A stretch of DNA of 64,000 nt from Prunus persica (taxonomy: Eukaryota; Streptophyta; Magnoliopsida; Rosales; Rosaceae). A program made the translations under genes and the position numbers. Below the pieces are notes generated by a model. It was not told the origin of the DNA. It did not search any database and saw only the letters and a program-made list of their open reading frames with translations. The stretch is from contig NC_034009.1 in assembly GCF_000346465.2 (NCBI RefSeq), positions 22,034,706 through 22,098,705 on the forward strand, written 5' to 3'. Positions within the stretch are counted from its first letter, which is position 1, and every line of letters starts with the position of its first letter. Below are positions 31,212 through 43,753 of this stretch, one piece after another.

Positions 31212-31876
31212 CTCTTTTGGTAGTTTTTTTTTTTTTGGATTTTAATGTCTTGAATTTGGAGAAAACATGTAGGCCAAATGTAATTGGCTATGATTTGATT
31301 GTGTATTAATTTGATATATTTATATTTGGTTTTAAACCATGTTAACGTTGGCAACTTATTGCCTATGGGAGCATTTTATGCAGCTTAATTGCTTGTTTAA
31401 TAACCAAACCTCCACTTGGAAGTCAAATTGGTGACACATTTCTTCATTTTCTCCCCTCCATATTCTTAAGTTTGTGTTTCAATTTGTTTTTATTTTATCA
31501 AGGGAAATATTCAGGTGGTTCATCCGACTCAAGTATTGCGAGTGTACGCTTATGAAGGTCATAGATTGTTGTATCCTGGAGGGTAGGGCGCCATACAACC
31601 TTGCTACACCAAGACATTGTCTTTGAGGGCGAAATCTACTTTTAAGGACAGTGAATGACATTCATCAACCTAAAACTATTATTCTACTCAAGTATCAATG
31701 AAGACCAACTTCTACATACCAAAAGATAAGCATCTTGCTGTAATTTCATTGGTTTTATTTAATCTACTATATCAATATAAATTACAATTTTCTAATATAT
31801 ATTTCTATGATGTTTTGCAGGAAAGTAGCATTCTTCAACCAAATTTCAATACAAAGTTCATTAGAGGCTTGCTGCT
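31109..31876. other. Unassigned sequence with a TA microsatellite
   Basis: It contains a (TA)n run at 31180-31210. A GC-richer block at 31500-31660, with GGGCGCCATACAACC and TTTGAGGGCGAAATC, resembles retroelement untranslated sequence, but I cannot assign it. Confidence 0.35.
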
Positions 31877-32015
31877 TGGAAGAGTAAGTTGTAATCTATG
31901 GCTGGAAGAGCCACGCTTGTTCAAGTTGTGACTACTGCCATCCATGTGTATGCTATGCAAACTATTAAGTTGCCAATGAGTGTTTGTGATAACCTTGATC
32001 AGCTTAATATGAATA
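31877..32015 (+). pseudogene. LINE reverse transcriptase fragment (zf-RVT-proximal region)
   Basis: Plus-strand translation gives AWKSKL, a stop, then SMAGRATLVQ and AIHVYAMQTIKLPMSVCDNL. This is the conserved block near the end of plant L1-type reverse transcriptase, just before the zf-RVT region. Only about 45 codons remain, with one stop. No 3' tail or target duplication could be placed. Confidence 0.75.
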
Positions 32016-32475
32016 TTTAATGAGAAAACACTAACTAGGTAATAAAGTAATGGAGTGGCTTCTCCTCTATCTAAGCTGTGAAATCATGATTATTCTTCAG
32101 TTCATGGCACGATTAGCTAGTGCATGTGCTGCTTTATTTCCTTCTCTTGGTGTTGCCATACACATGCAAAGCTGCGAAACCTTTTACTCCATCTAACCAC
32201 TTCGTCAGACAACCTTCAACTTCAAATAGCATGCATGCAGTACTGATCATCGTATAAATGGGCTACACATGAATTGAATTTCAGTAACAAGGGACCTTTT
32301 CCTGTGCAATGGGCATTAAAAATACTTAAAATTCATACTTAAATAAATACAGAGCATGCTGGAATTAATTATAAGACAAATCATGCCCTATCATACATAC
32401 ACATGTCCCTTTACCCAATTTAGATTCAATGGTCAAAATATTTGACTACTTATAATCTAAGATCTTACACCCATA
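32016..32475. other. Unassigned sequence left of copia A
   Basis: No coding, repeat or RNA signature was recognised between the LINE fragment and the 5' LTR of copia A. Confidence 0.3.
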
Positions 32476-34214
32476 TGTTAGAAATGTGCCCTAAGAGCTA
32501 ATACATTTGATGTAATCTCCTTAGTTGAAATGTACCCATATGTTAAAAGGCAATCTTATTTTGTTATCTTTTAGATCGTGTAAAGAAACAAATGTCCAGG
32601 GTGTACTACATAAGAGATAAAGTAATCTAAAGAAGTTTAGATTAGAGAGACCTTTAATCTCTAACTATAGTATCCCCAAATGTTCCTAATCGTAGGGTTA
32701 TCAAATGGGCAGTGATAAACCGTCAAGATTGGCACATATTATGTATGCTCAATAATGAGGATGGTTGTTCTCAAACCATTTGTGTAGTTGACACTAATTC
32801 AAGTATGCCGGTGCTCATTAGTGAATGAGTACACTGAATGCGATCAACTGTAATTCTTGTATGGAGTATTTATCTATATTGTCAAACGAGAACTCGTAGT
32901 TTCAATAATGCAAATTAGTCTTTAGACTTGAGGCATCATGGTTGTCTTGTGATGGGTTGTTGATATTTGATAGCTCGCAAAGGCAAGTCGTAAAAGATTT
33001 TCCTTATGTTCTATTGGGATCTCTTAATTCATCATGGAGGCACGTGAATGTACAATAAGGAATCTCTACATTTGATAAGAAAAGGAGAATGTTTCAAGAT
33101 ATGATTCAGTGAATCTTCGGCCGAAGTACTTGAACTTGATTTAGAAAGTGGTTTTTAATCATGAATCACATGAGGTTAACCATAGGGGTTTGACATTATC
33201 AATCCGTACCCTAAAAATATGATTGGAAACATTGTATAAGAGAAGGACCGTATTGCTTGCAATTCCAACTGAATAGGTTCTTCGTCTATTCTAATTAGCT
33301 TGGGTAGCCATGGTATATTGCTAGATGTCATTCTTGGTTTGTGGAAGTCCTAGGATTGATTGTGATCGATCTAAATAAAGGAAGAATTAAAAAGGGGTTT
33401 AAATTCCAATTGGTTAGAAAGAGTTCTAATATTTTCCCACTGCCTTGCTAAATTAGAACCTAATGGATCGCACACCTTAAATGGTTAACTTTGAGTAATA
33501 CAAATGAGAATGAGGAAATCAATTTGATTGATTTGATGTGGATGATTTACTATGTGTAAAAATGTATTTGGCCTCAGTAATAGTTAATGAGAAGCCCGAA
33601 TGGTTGGGTATTAAGCCCAAGGGCTTAAGACACCTAAATATTATGGTTTAAGTGTCACAAGGCCCAATTTTGAAAGCCCAATGGGGTTTGGCCGAAAATG
33701 CTTAAGTAAATGTGTATGGGAATTGTTTCCAACATCAACCAAATAGGTTTGGGAGATCAAAGAGAGAAAAAGGAGAGTTTTCAAGAGTGAAACACTTTCA
33801 TCTTTCAAAGGGGTTTAGATTGAAACCAATCTTGAGAATCTTGAACTAGCATCCTTGTATTATCAAGATACTTCTTCTCATCTCAAGGTTCCATTGGTGT
33901 GAAGACTTAGAGGCCATATCCTTTTGTGGCTCACAAGGAGGAGAAAGATCAAAGAGGAGATCAACAAAGGGAAATCATCAAGAGAAGACCAAAACACAAC
34001 TTGGTTCATATTATGGCATCAAGGGTAATTAACACTTATCCTTTTCTCTAGTGCTTTCCTTTATGAAATCATATCAATGTTCATGGCTTAAGATACTTGG
34101 AAGAAGTTTTATTTTTGAATTTAAACAACCACCATATTCTTCCGCTGCGATTAATTTGATTTAATACAAGTTTAATATTCAAATGAACTTCTTAAAAATG
34201 TTTTAAAACTAACA
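32476..34214 (+). mobile_element. 5' LTR of copia A, 1739 bp
   Basis: The LTR runs from TGTTAGAAATGTGCCC to AAAACTAACA, with a TGTTAG/CTAACA inverted pair. It is followed after two bases by a tRNA-Met primer site at 34217. The matching 3' LTR starts at 60048. The element between has been stretched to about 28 kb by nested insertions. The LTR has no coding sequence. Confidence 0.9.
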
Positions 34215-34216
34215 AT

Positions 34217-34228
34217 TGGTATCAGAGC
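34217..34228 (+). promoter_or_regulatory. Primer binding site of copia A (tRNA-iMet)
   Basis: TGGTATCAGAGC, the canonical initiator tRNA-Met primer site of plant copia elements, lies two bases after the 5' LTR. Confidence 0.92.
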
Positions 34229-34455
34229 CATAGGTCATGAACTTGAGATGTTTTTAGGGTTTAGAGATGCATATATATGGGTTACAAATTCATTTAAAAG
34301 TATAATAGTTATACTTGATTTATTTTGATATGATTGAATAAAAATCAAATGGAGTGAAAAAGGTTTGTTTGGGATTTTGAATTTCTAGTTTTATGTTTTG
34401 ATGATTGATGCTCTCTTTGTATGCATATATGTATGTATGAACACTAGAGCATGGT
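34229..34455 (+). other. Untranslated leader of copia A, first segment
   Basis: This is non-coding leader between the primer site and the first nested solo LTR. The leader continues at 37163-37486 and 39394-40534. I see no coding sequence in it. Confidence 0.6.
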
Positions 34456-34733
34456 TGTAACACCCCGACTCAGAATTTAATTCCTATTTTAATTTATTAA
34501 AGTGAAATTATAAATTTACCCTTGGAATAGGGGTAAATTGGTCATTTTCTTATCCGGAAGGATTTTGGGACCACGACTGGTATTTTTGGGTATGTTGTAC
34601 CGAGACGAATTTGTAGACATGCGGTAGGCTTGAAGCGGAGTAGTAACGAAAAAGTTACGAGCAAAACATCATCAGTGGCAAAATTATAAATATTTCAAAA
34701 AGTTTGGTAAAAATATGATTTTTCACTTTCAAC

Positions 34734-34736
<3 letters not shown>

Positions 34737-34801
<65 letters not shown>
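34737..34801 (+). repeat. CT dinucleotide microsatellite
   Basis: About 31 uninterrupted CT units lie within the solo LTR near its presumed promoter region. Confidence 0.95.
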
Positions 34802-34802
<1 letters not shown>

Positions 34803-36162
34803 GAGTCCCTCTCTGCGTGTGAAACCCCCTCCCCCTGTTATTGTTCACCAAGACGGAAACCACCACACCGCCGCCACATCCAACCACCCCAGCTCCCGAG
34901 ATCGGTCTCGTTCGACTCGTCGTGAAGCCCCGAACCAGAACCACCAGTTTTCCCGATCGGAAACCACCAGTTTTTCCAATCGGAAACCACGAATCCCGGC
35001 GATGATATCGATTGGTTCAACTGGAGATTTTCCCATCGTTGTTGTGCCATCTCCGCTGCCAAATCCCGGTGAATCAGGTGAGGTTTCTCATCCATTTTCT
35101 AAGTTCTAGCTGCCTGTTGCATAGGTTTGGATCAATTCGTTGTCTAGAAAACGATGTGAAAACCTAGGTTTTGGCCGGATTTCAAAGTGAAATTCCAACC
35201 GGTTGCCGTCCGATTTGGACCTCCCCGTAGTTGAATAAAGTGATCCTTGCCTCGAATAGAAGCTAGGGTAGGAAGGGTGAGCTTGGGTGTGGAGTTTTTC
35301 CATCGCCGAAATTTACTCTACACGCCCACGCGCTGCCGGCGTGTGTGGCGGTGCATGGGCGAGGGTGGTGAAGCCACATTTGGTCCTGATGAGATCCTCA
35401 GGTTGTCACGAGTGTGTAGGATTTCGCGGATCTCGGACGTCGTTTTACTATTGAACGAATTTCGCATATTGTGTATTATCTGGGTTCGATAGGTTCTGAC
35501 TGTTGGATCATTTCTCAATTAAAATATGTTGATCTAGGTACTCTTAGAATCGTATAGGAATTTGCGGATCGTGAATCGGAGCCCCGGATGTTCCGATTCA
35601 ATAATGCAAAGTTATGGGTTCGATAACCGTCTTTTTCAGATCAAACTTTCAAGACATTCCTAAACCTGTAACCGGACCTTAGGATACCTCATTCAACATA
35701 CACGTACTGGGAACTTGGGAATTTAAGTAATTAATTTGTGATTTCCGTTTCAAAGTAATATTATCTTAATTAAGGGTTCGTATCTCGAAATAGGTGCTCC
35801 GACCGCTTGTACCCAGCAGGCGGGACCCTCTCATAGTCAAGCAGCGTGGGAATACTTGTGAGTGGACTTTGTTTTTAATCATACGCATGGTTTTATTGAT
35901 GAAATATTTATGCATAATGTTTTAAATGGTACATTGAATATATATAGCGCTTTGGCAATATATTGTGGGTTTGACATATTTGATTATCGAGAGTATGTTT
36001 GTATGGATTTTGGGGAAGTTCTATATATATATATATATTGTCTATAGGTGGGGGTACTTGGGTTGTTGAGGTGAGTTTGTGGAAGAACTTGAGTATGAGG
36101 GGTTGTTGAGAGAAGTTGTATGATTACACTATGTAAGTACCATCCCTAGTTACTAGGCTACC

Positions 36163-36355
36163 CACACGTGGCGTTGGATGTTCCGGCGTGTGGGAAGAAC
36201 ATATTATTATTAGTCTCACACGTGGCATTGGATGTTCTGGCGTGTGAGACACTTCCCATATGCGGAGTTGGAATTTCCGGTGTATGGGAAGATTATGTAT
36301 ATTGCTTGGCATCATCACACATGGCGTTGGATGTCACAGTGTGTGAGCTATGGAG
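36163..36355 (+). repeat. Imperfect minisatellite in the gypsy LTR
   Basis: The phrase CACGTGGCGTTGGATGTTCC and close variants recur about every 50-70 bp, alternating with GTGTGGGAAGA or GTGTGAGAC words, about three and a half units. Divergence between units is visible. Confidence 0.75.
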
Positions 36356-37162
36356 TTTCGTCCCTCGATTAGACTGCTCATCCCTAGACGCAGGATAGCA
36401 CCTGGAAATCCTGCGGGCTAGACAAACGATCCCCCGGTTGGATTGTTTCCCCGGTACCTAGGTAGTGTGATGCGTATGTTGTATAGTTATATTTATATAG
36501 ATATATGTATGCATGTATGTATATGTGAAGAAATTAGAGTTTATACAGTTGGTTGGTTGGAGCAGTAAAATTGTGGGAATGAGGTTTATGGATGTAGTGA
36601 TTTGCGGTTTTAAAGAGTTTTTCAATGAAATATGTTTTTGAGCATTTAATTATGACTTGTGAATCTGCATGTTTTGAGCATTATTTTTACACGGTGGGGT
36701 TACTATGTTGTTTTAAATGCAAATCTTGTTTTTGTCCACTCACATGTTTTCTGTTTTGCGCCCCCCAGCCAGTAGTCGCTCCAGGAAGGTTGCAAGCAGT
36801 GTTCGAAGGCCGAATCGTTTACATCAGTAGATTAGGCTTCGAGTAATTTCCTTCTACTCAACTGTTCTTGTAAACTAAATTCAGTAGATGCTCTGTTATT
36901 GCCCATATTAGATTTTACTTGTGAGGCCGGAGGCCATTTAGTATGTTTTGTTGTATATTGAAAGCATGCTACTGGTTAGGATTATATTATGTATTTTCGC
37001 AGGTGGAAATTTTTGTTGGGTTTGTTCAATTTACAAGGGAGACTGCCAAAATTTTGGTAGAGAATCTCGGTCTTTAGTAAGTGGGCCTGGTATCGGGGTG
37101 ATGTCGGTAACAAAGACGGAGTCCGCTCTGGTTTCCGGAAAATTCCTGGGCGGGTCCTGTCA

Positions 37163-37486
37163 ATGGTTGCATTAAAACCCCATGATTTTAACTTCATGAA
37201 ATATTTGATATTAAGAGCATGAGATGGTTAAAATGGAATATGGATTTTTTCGGAAATAGCATGAACATTCATATTAGTTCATATATATATGTGTGTTCTT
37301 GGTGTTCTTGATGTTCTTGTGATCCATAAGTTAGGTGACTAATCTTGATGATTGTGTTAGTGGAATTTTTCACAAAGATAGGTCAAAAGATGATGATGAT
37401 GTTTTATTATAAAATTGAAAGTTTTTCAAAAATGTTTCCACTTGATAAACATCTACTCACCACACTAAAATTAATAAGATTACTTT
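37163..37486 (+). other. Leader of copia A, second segment
   Basis: Non-coding DNA between two solo LTRs. It begins with the ATGGT duplication and ends with ACTTT, the duplication of the next solo LTR. It contains the word CTACTCACCACACTAAAATT, nearly repeated at 39487 as TTACTCACCATACTAAAATT. Confidence 0.6.
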
Positions 37487-39393
37487 TGACAGGACCCGAC
37501 CCAAATTCCACTTTGAAATCCGAGCCGAACCCTGTGCGTGTCCGACACTTGGTGGGTGCCTGGCATAATGACTAAATTGCCCTTCTAGTTAAAATTCAAG
37601 TTTATTACTAGTTCAACTTCTACCGAAAATTCGGCAAAATCTCCCCTGTAACTTGATCATTTCCTGGAATTTCAACCTGTCAAAAAGCATATATATAAAT
37701 ATCTCAACTACCAGCATGCTTCCAATTTACATCCAAACAGTTCTGATAAACTAAACGGCCTCAGGCCACACAGAAAGTCCTAGGGCAATTCATCAGAGCA
37801 ACTAATTCAAGAATATACAACAGAACAATTTGATTTCAAAAGAAAATTTTATATAAGAGGGAGAGTGGAGCGGAGTATGAAATCTGCCCGTTGGTGGCGC
37901 TCTGGTGCACGTCTATTGCCTGGGGCGCAAAACATTTAAAAATGTGAGTGGACCAAAATAAAGGTTTAGAAAATAGCATATGAACATACTAACCCCACTG
38001 TAAAAAAACAGTTATGCAAAACTGAATTATCCTCTTCATTATATTTGTATATGCCAGTCATACTCATGGTCAATAAAACTCTCTTAAAAGCATTGAAATC
38101 AATCCGTTAATTCCTTATATGCCGTCAATTCCTGATATCCATAAATTCCTTATATCCGTCAATTCCTTATATGCCGTCAATTCCTCGTGTCACCATTGGT
38201 GACACGTACTCGCAGGTCTCGGTAATACAAGGTCAACTCGAGTTGCAATTTTGCAGGATTCAGGAGACCTTTAGTCCACCTGATCCGCAATCCTCGCTCC
38301 CACGGTCCAGGCATCCCCTAAACTCGTGGGGCAACTATCAAGCACGCTGACTAAACCGAAGGCAACTGTTATGTCCATGAACATTATCATAACCGAAGGC
38401 AACAATTTATTCCGTAGGCAACATTCATTCCGAAGGCAACATTTAATTCAAAGGCAACCTTGGGTACATAAGGTGGTTTTTAAAATAAATAAATATTTCT
38501 GAAAAAGATTAGAACTAATAAAACTATTTCTTAATTATCCTTAAATCCTGCTGCCATTCAATCCGATAATATCTCAATCTTTACTTTCCATATCCTTTTA
38601 GCATATTCAACTAGGTAGCATATAAACAAAGATATTTAACTTCAACAAATCATGCTAGGAAAGCCATAATCAATAAAACTTATTCAAGATCAAATAAGGA
38701 AAGTCAATTGCATAAAAATCATTTATAAAACAAAAGTCCGCTCACTGCTGGTTCGAGCTAGCTGGACCTTTCGAAGGTCCCTCCTGCGGGTCTGCCTGAG
38801 CCCGTATGCCTTGGCTCGACGATCAATTCCACCTCTAAAGCCCTTGAACAAAGCTTTCTGAGTTGTGGCGGCCGGAATTGGCCGGAAATGGCGTCGGTGT
38901 CCACTGAAAATTCCGGTTTCGAAACTGCCCGTTTTCGAGCTCAACTTTGGCTTGATTTTCTGGTTGATTCACTTGGAATCAAGACTAGATATGGATATTT
39001 ATGGAAAGAGGAGAGAGATACGAAGCGTTTGCAAGTTATGGCGTTGGAATTGGTGGATAGATTAAGGAGAAATCGAAGTTTGAAAACTGCTGCTCGTCAA
39101 ATTCGCGAGAGAGAGAAGAAATTTGGGTTTAAAAATTCTGAACTTCGAAAAATTTACGATTTTGCCACTGAACTTCTTTTGATCGTAACTTCTTCGTTAC
39201 AATTCCGATTCGAGTTCACTACGGATCCATGGACTCATCTCGACGTGCTCTACGCAATGGTATAACTGAAATTCCCAAATTCCTTCTCGAGAGAAAAGTC
39301 CACTTTTGACCCAATAAAATATTCCCGGGGTAAAATAGTCTTTTCCCATAATAAATTAATAATTAAAAATTTAATTAGGATCGGGTTGTTACA
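37487..39393 (-). mobile_element. Gypsy solo LTR, 1907 bp, minus orientation
   Basis: In plus coordinates it starts TGACAGGACCCGACCC and ends GATCGGGTTGTTACA. A perfect 5-bp duplication ACTTT flanks it (37482-37486 and 39394-39398). It belongs to the same family as the LTR pieces at 19212, 43752, 45330, 62085 and 63815. A run of CCGAAGGCAAC-type words lies at 38355-38460. No internal region is present, so it is a solo LTR. Open frames at 38865-39265 lie inside it and I do not regard them as genes. Confidence 0.92.
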
Positions 39394-40534
39394 ACTTTGG
39401 TGATTGTGTAGGTTCTATCTAGATGTAAATGATGGTGATTTGATATAAAATGCAAAAGTTGATCAAATTATTCCTATCACTAATTATTTACTCACCATAC
39501 TAAAATTAATTTTGAGTACTTTGGTAAGTGTGGTTGGCCTACCTAGTCATATTCCTGATTATTCAACTTGTTGGAATAATCATGATCACCACTTTGTGTT
39601 ATAAAATTGCATGCTTTAACTCACACCCTAGTGGATCAACTTTGGATCCATTATTAATTGTTGAATAATTTTGGACCTAGTTGCAATATATGATAAGTGT
39701 AACTATGCCTAAAAGGTTTCTACAATTACATTTACTATTGTAGTAAAATATTTTCACTCCATGGTAAATTTATTTTGTTTGAATATGGTTACCACTTGAA
39801 TTAAACCCATATATATGTCTGCAACCCAAGAGCATGTTTTTATATTGCTAGTTTAATTGTTTAAAGCGTTTAAATAATTAAGGGATGGCCGTAGAATCTT
39901 GACTACATTTAAAACAATTGAGCTCTGTGATTGGCCGCTTATTGGATATGTATTCGATTTTGATTGGCTATGTAATAATGAAATGGCTTTCGTGCCTAAT
40001 TTATTTTTATCTGCACGTAATTAAAATGAATCGCCTTCTAAGACCATGATCCAACATGGTGGCTCGTGTTGGATCAACAAGAAAGTCTATAATCATCCTA
40101 TAAGCCCAATGCAATTGTAATGTTCGGTAATGACAATAATTAACCAATTAGTAGTACCATGTATTCTCACTATCTCAAGCAAATGGTTTCTAAAATATTT
40201 AGTGGGAGTATTATGTGCTGCTAATATGTTGCATTGGGAACCATTTAATGAGATTAGATAGGCAATTTTAACATGATTAAAATTGGATTAAAATGAGACC
40301 AATTTAACTACCCTCAAAGCATATTAAGTTGATAAGCGAAATGGCACTTTGAATGCTATTTTGTGGCCTTCTACTGTGGTAGTCTCTTATTGGGTGGCAC
40401 ATTTACACTTTGTTGTACCTCAGTGAGGTAGCGTCCAGTACTTGTATCCATCCAAGGGAAGCTTATTACACATACTTGGTGTAGTGCGGATAGATAACGA
40501 GTGTGGCTAACAAATCGTTAAGTTGAGGTCATAC
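39394..40534 (+). other. Leader of copia A, third segment
   Basis: Non-coding DNA from the ACTTT duplication to CATAC, the duplication of copia B. It contains CGTAGAATCTTGACTACATT (39890), nearly identical to a word in the copia B leader at 41145. No coding sequence is visible. Its length fits copia elements with long untranslated leaders. Confidence 0.6.
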
Positions 40535-40934
40535 TGTAAGACCCTAATTGAGTTTGCATCTATTTAAGGCACAGAATCTGTTAAGGAATAAAAGTGGAAA
40601 GTTTTTATTTGATTAGCCGGATACTTGAAGGTGAAGAAGGAATGAAATAAAAAGAGATATCTATCCTATTCTATCATGGATTCTAGAGGTGATTAAGGCA
40701 TGATTTAGGTAGTCTTTTATGGGCAAGAAACCTAGGTCAAATCACCTATAAAAACAAGGTTTAGGTCCCTGATCTTATACACATTCAAGCATACAAATCC
40801 TACCCCATATTAGGAGTGCATAAGGCGTGTAGAAAGATTGGAAGACCTTTGCTTGCTGCTCAAGATCTTTTCTGTCCAGTTCTCATGGCTTCTCAAGGTT
40901 AGTACTTATAGATTTTTGATCTTAAAGTCTAACA
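40535..40934 (+). repeat. 5' LTR of copia B
   Basis: A 400-bp LTR with a TG...CA frame. A TATA-like CACCTATAAAAACAAGG near 40745 lies about 200 bp from the start and would be the U3 promoter. It is followed three bases later by the primer site. Confidence 0.93.
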
Positions 40935-40936
40935 TG

Positions 40937-40948
40937 TGGTATCAGAGC
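40937..40948 (+). promoter_or_regulatory. Primer binding site of copia B (tRNA-iMet)
   Basis: TGGTATCAGAGC, two bases after the LTR end, is complementary to the initiator tRNA-Met 3' region. Confidence 0.92.
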
Positions 40949-41605
40949 CTAGGTCATGCATCTATAAGTCTAAATCAAGGTAAAACATAAACTCCAGACT
41001 GTTTTTCCAATTCTGCATTTTGTGCTGTGCTGTAATGATTGTTTGCTAAACTCAAGAATTAAAATCTGTATTCTGGGACTGCACTGTGTGTGTTTTAAAT
41101 ATTAAACCAATTTATATTGTTTAGCATATCTAGCTGTAGATGCACGTAGAATCTTGACTACGTTTAAAACCCATTAAGCATGAACATAATGAAATTTCGC
41201 ATCAAGTAAACATATCAAGGAAGTCATGTTTTGATTCAAAATCATTGTCTGATGTTCAATCCACAGATGAACATGAGGCAATTATTTTAAATCATCTCCA
41301 GGTTTTTGATGACAAAATTGCATCATGAGACACATCGGCTGAGGTTTTCTGCTTACAAGTGTGAACCTCATTCGATTATGCCTTAAGATGGAATAAGCTG
41401 GCACATCAACTGCTATGAGGATCAAGATCTTTTCTGTCCACATATGGGAAGATCTTGATAACAGCTTGTCATAGACAGTTTATGACGTTAGACTTGCGAA
41501 AGAAAGTCAAGCATATTTGATATTCTGTCCACAGATGTTTATCACATATGTATGAAGATTTTTAGGATAAAAGATTAACCATATTGCATAATTTTGTGTT
41601 TTCAG

Positions 41606-42420
41606 TTATGAACCCTACCTCTATCACTTCGATTGAACCCTTGACTGGTAGCAACTTTAAGAAATGGAAGCGTGATTTAGAGATACTCTAGGTCTCTTAG
41701 ATCACGACATAGCTTTAAGATAAGAGAAACCAGTGCTCACTGCTGAGAGCACTGCTGAGTAAAGGCTAAAACTTGAGAGATGGGAGAAGGCAAATAGGAT
41801 CTGTCTGATCATAATGAAAAAGTCCATGACTGAAGCCATTTATGGAGGCATTCCTGATTCTGAAAATGCTAAGGAGTACTTGAAGGCAGTGGCTAAGAAG
41901 TTTAAAGAATCAAGTAAGGCTGAAACTAGAAATCTGATGAATAGGCTAGCTACTATGAAGTATGATGGTATGGAAGATATGAGGGTGTATCTCCAAGGCA
42001 TGGTAGAGACTGCCAGCAAGCTAAAGGCACTTAATGTTCCTATAGCCGATCCTTTTCTAGTTCATCTTGCTTTGAACACTCTCCCTTCATCATATGGACA
42101 ACTTAAGGTAATTTACAATGCTCAGAAAGACAAGTGGGATCTCAATGAGCTCATAACCATTTGTGTTCAAGAGGAGGCTCGGATCAAGAAGGAAAAAGAA
42201 GTTAACACTGTGCACCTCACCACCAATGCTCCCAAACGTCACTTTTTAAAGCCTGGCTCACATACTTCTGCCAACAAAGAGAACTCTAAGGCTAATCTTC
42301 CTCCTAAAAGGTCTGACACTTTAAAAACCAACAAAACTACTCTTTAAATGTTACTTCTATGACAGAGCTGCTCACATGAAGAGAGAGTGCCACAAATACA
42401 AGCGTTGGGTAGATTAAAAG
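41606..42420 (+). pseudogene. Copia B gag (damaged)
   Basis: The frame starts MNPTSITSIEPLTGSNFKKW near 41606, which matches the opening of copia gag proteins, but hits stops near 41691. A long open stretch, 41814-42347, contains gag helices (ETRNLMNRLATMKYDGMEDM, LALNTLPSSYGQL, DLNELITICVQEEARI). After a frameshift, CYFYDRAAHMKRECHKY near 42348 is a CCHC zinc knuckle whose second cysteine has become tyrosine. Gag would form the particle core and bind RNA; this copy cannot make a full protein. Confidence 0.85.
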
Positions 42421-42479
42421 GGAAACAAAGGTAAGTCTGAAACTGTCCTAGTTTGTTTTGAGTCTAACAATGTCATAGT

Positions 42480-43753
42480 TCCTACTAACTCATGGTGGAT
42501 TGACACTAGTTCATCAATCCATGTTGCCAATTCCTTGCAGGACTTCACAAACCAGAGGAAACCAAGTAGAGACCAAGACCATCTGTTCGTAGGGAATGGG
42601 AAGAGAGTACCAGTCCAAGTAATATGCTCAGTTAGACTCCAATTAGTTTCAGGCTTTCCTTTAATTTGAAAATTGTTGCTTTTGTACCTTCCATGAGAAG
42701 GAATTTGATTTCAGTTTCTAGATTAACTAAGGAACTTTTCAGTTTTGTTTTCTCTAAAGTTGGATTTGATTTAGTCTTTAATAAAAATTCAATGGGCAAT
42801 GGCTCTTTGATTGATGGTTTGTATTGTTTAAATCTTTCCAGTAATAATGTTGTTTCCACCATTGAAATCATAGGACATAAACGATCACTAGATAATGAGA
42901 AGTCTGCAAAACTGTGGCACAAAAGATTGGGTCATGTGTCTAAGAAAAGAATGCAAAGGCTAATTCAAGAAGGAATTCTTCCTTCCTTGAATTTTGCAGA
43001 CTTCACTGAGTGTGTTGAGTGCATAAAGGGAAAAATGACTAACTCTAGAAAATTGGGATCCACACGCAGTCAGCAACTCCTAGAGATAATTCACACTAAC
43101 ATTTGTGGTCCTTTTTTAGTTGAAACTCTAGAAGGACATAGGTACTTCATCACTTTCATTGATGACTTCTCTAGATTTTGCTATCTCTACCTAATCCAGA
43201 CCAAATCTAGTGCCTTTGAAGTTTTAAAATATTTAAAACTGAGGTTGAAAATCAATTTGAGTTAAAGATTAAAGTGTTAAGATTTGATAGGGGAGGAGAA
43301 TACTACGGCAAGTATGATGAGCAAGGTAGACATCCATCACCATTGGCTCGATATCTTCAAGATTGTGGGATAGTTGCTCAATACACAAACCCAGGAACTC
43401 CTCAAGAGAATGGAGTGTCAGAAAGAAGGAATAGAACCTTGAAGGATATGGTGAGAAGTATGATTTGCACCACTGACCTTCCAAGTTTTTTATGGGGAGA
43501 TGCTGTCAAGACAGCTAATTATGTCCTAAATAGGTGTCCAAGTAAATCAGTGCCTAAAACACCTTTTGAGCTTTGGAACATAAGGAAGCCAACTTAAACC
43601 ATCCGCATATCTGGGGTTGTAAAGCTAAAGCCAAAGTTTACAATCCAAACTTGGGAAAATTGGATCCCAAGACTGTGAGTTGCAGGTTTATAGGATATGC
43701 AGAGAGATCAAAGGGTTTTCATTTCTATTGCCCCAACTATACCAATAGAGTTG
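42480..43753 (+). pseudogene. Copia B protease and integrase (damaged, first part)
   Basis: The protease motif reads WWIDTSSSIHVAN near 42496, where the usual DSGA has become DTSS, so the active site is altered. The GAG pre-integrase block KLWHKRLGHVSKKRMQRL lies near 42907. Integrase follows: HTNICGPF with YFITFIDDFSRFCYLY near 43090-43190, then after a stop and shift [16 protein letters not shown], and [18 protein letters not shown] near 43390 with the catalytic Glu context. The C-terminal block WGCKAKAKVYNPN then SCRFIGYAERSKGFHFY ends at NRV, where the gypsy insertion begins. Several stops make this a pseudogene. Confidence 0.88.

Larger units (their letters stand above)
34456..37162 (+). 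mobile_element. Gypsy solo LTR, 2707 bp, plus orientation
   Basis: It starts TGTAACACCCCGACTC and ends GGGCGGGTCCTGTCA, and is flanked by a perfect 5-bp duplication ATGGT (34451-34455 and 37163-37167). It shares landmarks with the opposite-strand LTR at 37487-39393 (ATAGGGGTAAATTGG-type start, CCACTCACATGTTTTC, ending GGGTCCTGTCA). No gag or pol lies inside, so it is a product of LTR-LTR recombination. It includes a long CT microsatellite and a local minisatellite. Confidence 0.9.

Noticed and set aside
34217..34228. Possible tRNA gene remnants at TGGTATCAGAGC sites
   Set aside because: These are primer binding sites adjoining LTR ends; no cloverleaf can be formed from the neighbouring bases.
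34819..35109. 96-codon plus-strand frame with Pro/Ser-rich sequence
   Set aside because: It lies inside the solo LTR 34456-37162, next to a CT microsatellite, with no recognisable domain.
38865..39265. Open frames of 66 and 125 codons on the plus strand
   Set aside because: They lie wholly inside the solo LTR 37487-39393, bounded by a perfect target duplication, and show no known domain.
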